From: Duffyella gerundensis
GTDB taxonomy: Bacteria > Pseudomonadota > Gammaproteobacteria > Enterobacterales > Enterobacteriaceae
Direction of reading: 5' to 3'
DNA: 64,000 nt
Assembly: GCF_001517405.1 (NCBI RefSeq)
Contig: NZ_LN907827.1
Location: forward strand, 3,630,915-3,694,914
Position 1 is the first letter of the stretch. Each line of letters starts with the position of its first letter. The position numbers and the translations under genes are program-made. The notes under the pieces are model-generated. The model made no database searches. It was given only the letters and a program-made list of their open reading frames with translations, and was not told the DNA's origin. Below, in pieces: positions 60,937-64,000 of the stretch.

Positions 60937-60950
60937 GGGCATGTAGAAAG

Positions 60951-60984
60951 AAGCGGGTCGCTGATGCGCATCGCGGCCGCTTTT
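60951..60984 (+). terminator. Probable terminator of the mtl operon
   Basis: AAGCGG pairs with CCGCTT and an inner GATG/CATC stem, with a bulge between, and the right arm continues into TTTTC. It starts 15 bases after the mtlR stop. Confidence 0.45.
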
Positions 60985-61023
60985 CGTGTATCCTTTGCCG
61001 CAGTCAACGAATGAGTGGTCAAC

Positions 61024-61386
61024 ATGAAAGAGCAGGAAAAAGCTGAAATCAAACGTCTGAGCGACCAGCTCGACGCCCTGAACCATAAAGAGCAGCCGCT
61101 GCTCGACGCGGGCGATGCCGAAAAGCTGGGCGAGCTGCTGAGAGAGAAAGATAAGCTGCTGGCTGAAATTGAACGCCTCAAAGGCGTTCGCGTGCAGAAG
61201 CTGAGCAAAGAAGCACAGAAGCTGCAGCAGATGCCGTTCAGCCGTGCCATCACCAAAAAAGAGCAGGCCGATATGGGCACGCTGAAGAAAACGGCCCGTG
61301 GCCTGATCGTGGTTCATCCGATGACCGCGCTGGGACGTGAGATGGGCCTGACCGAAATGACCGGCTACGCTAAAAAGGCGTTCTGA
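61024..61386 (+). CDS. yibL: YibL (DUF2810)
   Basis: A 120-aa protein (120 in E. coli), mostly coiled-coil in its first half (EIKRLSDQLDALNHKEQ... REKDKLLAEIERLKG, heptad leucines about 10-60) and highly conserved in the second, with QKLSKEAQKLQQMPFSRAI, TKKEQADMGTLKK and HPMTALGREMGL. E. coli YibL associates with ribosomes in published fractionation, but its role is unclear. Start ATG at 61024. It follows mtlR as in E. coli, with its own terminator downstream. Confidence 0.96.
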   Translation: MKEQEKAEIKRLSDQLDALNHKEQPLLDAGDAEKLGELLREKDKLLAEIERLKGVRVQKLSKEAQKLQQMPFSRAITKKEQADMGTLKKTARGLIVVHPMTALGREMGLTEMTGYAKKAF

Positions 61387-61402
61387 GTCCGCATTTCGGG
61401 TA

Positions 61403-61427
61403 AACCTGTGCGCCCGCCGCACAGGTT
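61403..61427 (+). terminator. Terminator hairpin of yibL
   Basis: A 10-bp perfect stem, AACCTGTGCG with CGCACAGGTT, and loop CCCGC, 16 bases after the yibL stop. No long U run follows. Confidence 0.65.
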
Positions 61428-61901
61428 CATTACCGCCGCTGTTATCTTTGCCCTGCTACTCCAGCCGTTAATATCATCAGCCTTACTTAATGTACGATTT
61501 TATCGCGCCGCTTTTATCGGCATAACAAAATTTGATTTAAATAAAAGTTCGTAATGAAAATAAGGTTAATGCTATTAACGAGCAGATCGTTAAGTCAAAT
61601 ATGAAAATCGTGCTGCACGGTTATTATGTTGCAACAAAAAATCGCTGACGTTTATTTACCTGCGCCCAACCCTTCCGTTTAAAATCTATTTATTCACTGC
61701 GTAAACGTTATTTATTTTATCGTGAGCCGTTTAAATGCAGATGGTCAAAAGCGTTGCCACAGCGTATGCTGGCCTCTCCAGCCACACTGCGCTGAGCCCA
61801 GTCGTGGCAGACAATGCACTCCTGCAAAAACGCAAAATCTGCAACTACTTCAAATAACAGGAAAAGCTTCGCTTTGTCGGAGAATATAAGAGTCAACAAT
61901 T
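61428..61901. other. AT-rich region upstream of the GAF-EAL gene
   Basis: About 470 bases. From 61470 to 61720 the sequence is AT-rich with long TTTAT and AAATA stretches, unlike the surrounding 55-60% GC genes. It probably contains the promoter of the EAL gene and could be bound by H-NS-type proteins. No gene was recognised. Confidence 0.45.
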
Positions 61902-63677
61902 ATGCTTATCACCGTTAACAATAATCACAAAGCGCGTAATTTAACGCAGGACGTATTAAAAAAGGCCGATCTGACCCGCGATGCGTTTCTGCAATCTTTT
62001 GTGGAGTTAACCGGGCGGGCACTTAATATTCCCGGCAGTTTTATTTCAGTGCTGGATGACGAACACCAGTATATAAAAGCGAGCTGCTGCTTTGAGTTAA
62101 ACACGACCCCGCGACAGGATTCATTTTGCCGTTATGCGGTGGACAGCGATTGTGTAGTGGTGGTGCCGGATACTACGCTGGATCCGCGTTTCAGCAGCCA
62201 TCGTCTGACACTGGGCGCGCCTTTTATCCGTTTTTATGCTGGCGCACCGCTGAAAACCCTTAGCGGCGACGTACTCGGCACGCTCTGCGTAACCGACAGC
62301 CAGCCGCATGACTTCTCCAGCGAACAAGCGGAGACGCTGCAAAAGCTGGCGCGTATGGCTACACACTATCTGGAAACCTGGCACAGCGCCGGGTTTACCG
62401 ATGCCATCACCAGCCTGCCAAACTGTCAGGCGCTGCTGCGCGATATCGAACAGCTCGCCAGCAACACCAGCAACGCACACCGTCTGATTCTGATCGACTG
62501 CCTGGATGTGCCCCGCGCCTGGGAGATGACCCGTTCGCTTGGCGCGGCGGTGGTCGATAACCTGCTGCAGGATCTTACCCTGATGCTGCATCAACTGCTG
62601 CCTGGCGTTGAGAATATTTATGCCAACGCCACCGGCCGCTTTGCGCTGCTGCTCGACGATGCGCATCCGTTAACCGCCACTACTATCGCCGAACGGATCC
62701 GCGGCCAGCGCGCGCAGCTCACCAGCGATATTCTGGTCGATCTACAGATGTTCGTTGGCGAAACCCATTTTCTGCCGGGCACCATCAGCACGCAGGAAGT
62801 TTACCGCCGGGCGGTGAGCGCGCTGCATAACGCCGTGGCGCTGGGCGTACCGTGGCAGGGTTACGATGGCCAGATTGACCAGCAGCACAGCAACGACTTT
62901 CGCCTGCTGAACGAACTGGCGCTGGCGCTGCGTGGCGGCTCCGGTCTCTATCTGGTTTATCAGCCAAAGGTCGATCTGCGAAACAGCGCTATTATTGGTC
63001 TTGAAGCGCTGATTCGCTGGCGTCATCCGCAAAAAGGGGACATTCCACCGGCGATGTTTCTGCCGCTGGCGGAGCAGACCAGCCTGATTGGCGAGATCAC
63101 CAACTGGGTGATTGAGCAGGCGTTACAGCAGTTGAAAACGTGGCATGACCAGAGCATTTTCCTGCCGGTGTCGATTAACATCTGCGCCAGCGATCTGTCG
63201 CAGCCGGATTTCGCCGATCGTCTCGAAGAGCGCATCCTGCAGGCAGGCTTGCCGACCAGCATGCTCGGAATTGAATGCCTGGAAACCGAGAAAATCAACG
63301 ACAGCAAGGCGGCACTGCACGGTATGGACATGCTCAAGCTGCGCGGCTTCTGCCTCTCGCTCGATGATTTTGGTTCCGGTTACAGTAACATTAGCTATTT
63401 ACGCCAGATGCCGCTGGATATCATCAAGCTCGACCGCCAGTTAATTAGCGGCCTGCTCAACGACAGCGGCTCGCGCATCATCGCCCGCAGCATTATCAGC
63501 ATGCTAAAGGCGCTGGATTATCAGGTGCTGGCGGAAGGGGTGGAAGACGAAGAAACCGCGCAGCTGTTGTTGCACTATGGCTGCGATCAGGCGCAGGGCT
63601 ACTATTTCTCTCGCCCGTTTATCGCCGATGCGTTACAGCCGTGGCTGGAGGCGCAGCGGCCGCAACGCGCCGGTTAA
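61902..63677 (+). CDS. GAF-(degenerate GGDEF)-EAL protein, probable c-di-GMP phosphodiesterase
   Basis: A 591-aa soluble protein with no TM helix. Residues about 20-155 form a GAF-like domain (ISVLDDEHQYIKASCCFEL, DSFCRYAVDSD, RFYAGAPLKTLSGDVLGTLCV). Residues about 165-310 are a GGDEF-fold domain whose signature is lost (NATGRFALLLD). The EAL domain (about 335-585) has GLEALIRWRHP, SINICASDL, IECLETEK in place of the usual LEITES/T, LDDFGSGYSNISYL, IKLDRQL and VLAEGVED, so most metal and substrate ligands are present. Probably an active phosphodiesterase controlled by its GAF domain. It converges on the DUF535 gene with 6 bases between stops. Confidence 0.9.
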   Translation: MLITVNNNHKARNLTQDVLKKADLTRDAFLQSFVELTGRALNIPGSFISVLDDEHQYIKASCCFELNTTPRQDSFCRYAVDSDCVVVVPDTTLDPRFSSHRLTLGAPFIRFYAGAPLKTLSGDVLGTLCVTDSQPHDFSSEQAETLQKLARMATHYLETWHSAGFTDAITSLPNCQALLRDIEQLASNTSNAHRLILIDCLDVPRAWEMTRSLGAAVVDNLLQDLTLMLHQLLPGVENIYANATGRFALLLDDAHPLTATTIAERIRGQRAQLTSDILVDLQMFVGETHFLPGTISTQEVYRRAVSALHNAVALGVPWQGYDGQIDQQHSNDFRLLNELALALRGGSGLYLVYQPKVDLRNSAIIGLEALIRWRHPQKGDIPPAMFLPLAEQTSLIGEITNWVIEQALQQLKTWHDQSIFLPVSINICASDLSQPDFADRLEERILQAGLPTSMLGIECLETEKINDSKAALHGMDMLKLRGFCLSLDDFGSGYSNISYLRQMPLDIIKLDRQLISGLLNDSGSRIIARSIISMLKALDYQVLAEGVEDEETAQLLLHYGCDQAQGYYFSRPFIADALQPWLEAQRPQRAG

Positions 63678-63683
63678 CCGCGA

Positions 63684-64000
63684 TTACAGCAGGTGCTGCC
63701 GACCTGCACGCACCTGCTGTTGCAGCTCATCCAGCAGCTGATAACGACGGCGATACTCAGCGCGCTTTTTGCTGGCGATCGCGTCCAGCGTTTTGCGCTC
63801 CAGCCGCGCAGGCAGCCGGTAAAGACCATCGGCCTGGCGCTCACCGCCAATAGACAGCCAGAACTCACTGTAGCTGGCATGAAAGTAATCACTTTTACTG
63901 TGGCGATAACGCAGGCTACGGAAAACATGGGTCTCTTCGCTCACCGCCATAATTTGCGCCATGCCGCAGCGCTCACTGATAATAAACAACGCCTCGGTTA
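63684..64000 (-). CDS. DUF535 (VirK/YbjX-family) protein, C-terminal part
   Basis: Open frame reading leftward from the window edge to a stop at 63684; the N-terminal two thirds lie outside. The visible 105 residues have the pattern of VirK/YbjX proteins: EETHVFRSLRYRHSK, DYFHASYSEFWLSIGGE, and the C-terminal LPARLERKTLDAIASKKRAEYRRRYQLL. Family members are linked to resistance to antimicrobial peptides and envelope stress in Salmonella and Shigella. Family assignment is from memory of the conserved C-terminus. Confidence 0.75.
   Translation of the reverse strand, partial: TEALFIISERCGMAQIMAVSEETHVFRSLRYRHSKSDYFHASYSEFWLSIGGERQADGLYRLPARLERKTLDAIASKKRAEYRRRYQLLDELQQQVRAGRQHLL

Overview
The window is a chromosomal segment of an enteric gammaproteobacterium, most like Erwiniaceae (Pantoea/Erwinia type) or a close relative. 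The left 42 kb follows the E. coli order pdeH-kdgK-yhjJ-dctA-pdeK-bcs-dppFDCBA-tRNA-Pro-eptB. The right part carries yiaG, yiaF, mtlADR and yibL, which are also enterobacterial. Between these backbone blocks lie genes that E. coli K-12 lacks here. The organism assignment is inferred from remembered protein similarity and gene order, not from a database search.

Layout. 1-8.1 kb: the c-di-GMP phosphodiesterase pdeH (cut by the window edge, with a near-perfect flagellar sigma-28 promoter), KDG kinase kdgK, an alpha/beta-hydrolase, the degenerate M16 protein yhjJ, the C4-dicarboxylate carrier dctA and the dual GGDEF/EAL protein pdeK. 8.3-21.1 kb: an E. coli-type (type II) cellulose locus, bcsRQABC leftward and bcsEFG rightward. 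21.3-32.8 kb: a second, complete type I cellulose operon, bcsO-Q-A-B-C-D-Z, leftward. The first locus has no bcsZ; the only cellulase gene is the last gene of the second operon. 33.1-38.8 kb: the dipeptide permease dppABCDF. 38.8-40.3 kb: 1.5 kb without genes, holding a 14-copy hexanucleotide array and the first copy (A) of a structured repeat. 40.3-46.5 kb: tRNA-Pro(UGG), the lipid A-core modifier eptB, a three-gene molybdoenzyme/cytochrome b/periplasmic protein operon, ohr-ohrR, a MESH1-like alarmone hydrolase and yiaG. 47.0-54.8 kb: a seven-gene operon of a GntR/FadR regulator, a complete peptide ABC transporter and a cytosolic gamma-glutamyltransferase. 54.8-55.9 kb: three more copies (B, C, D) of the structured repeat. 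56-61.4 kb: yiaF, then mtlA-mtlD-mtlR behind four CRP boxes, and yibL. 61.9-64 kb: a GAF-EAL protein and the end of a DUF535 (VirK/YbjX) gene.

How it works together. Two cellulose secretion machines stand side by side, and EAL phosphodiesterases lie at both ends of the window and directly beside the cluster. Locus 1 has the BcsE/F/G set expected to give phosphoethanolamine-modified cellulose; locus 2 has BcsD, expected to order crystalline cellulose. The two differ in their BcsQ P-loops and BcsA N-termini, which suggests separate assembly partners.

The least explained element is the repeat family A-D. Four copies of about 250-400 bp keep the same series of hairpins while the stem sequences change in a compensatory way. 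I do not recognise the family.
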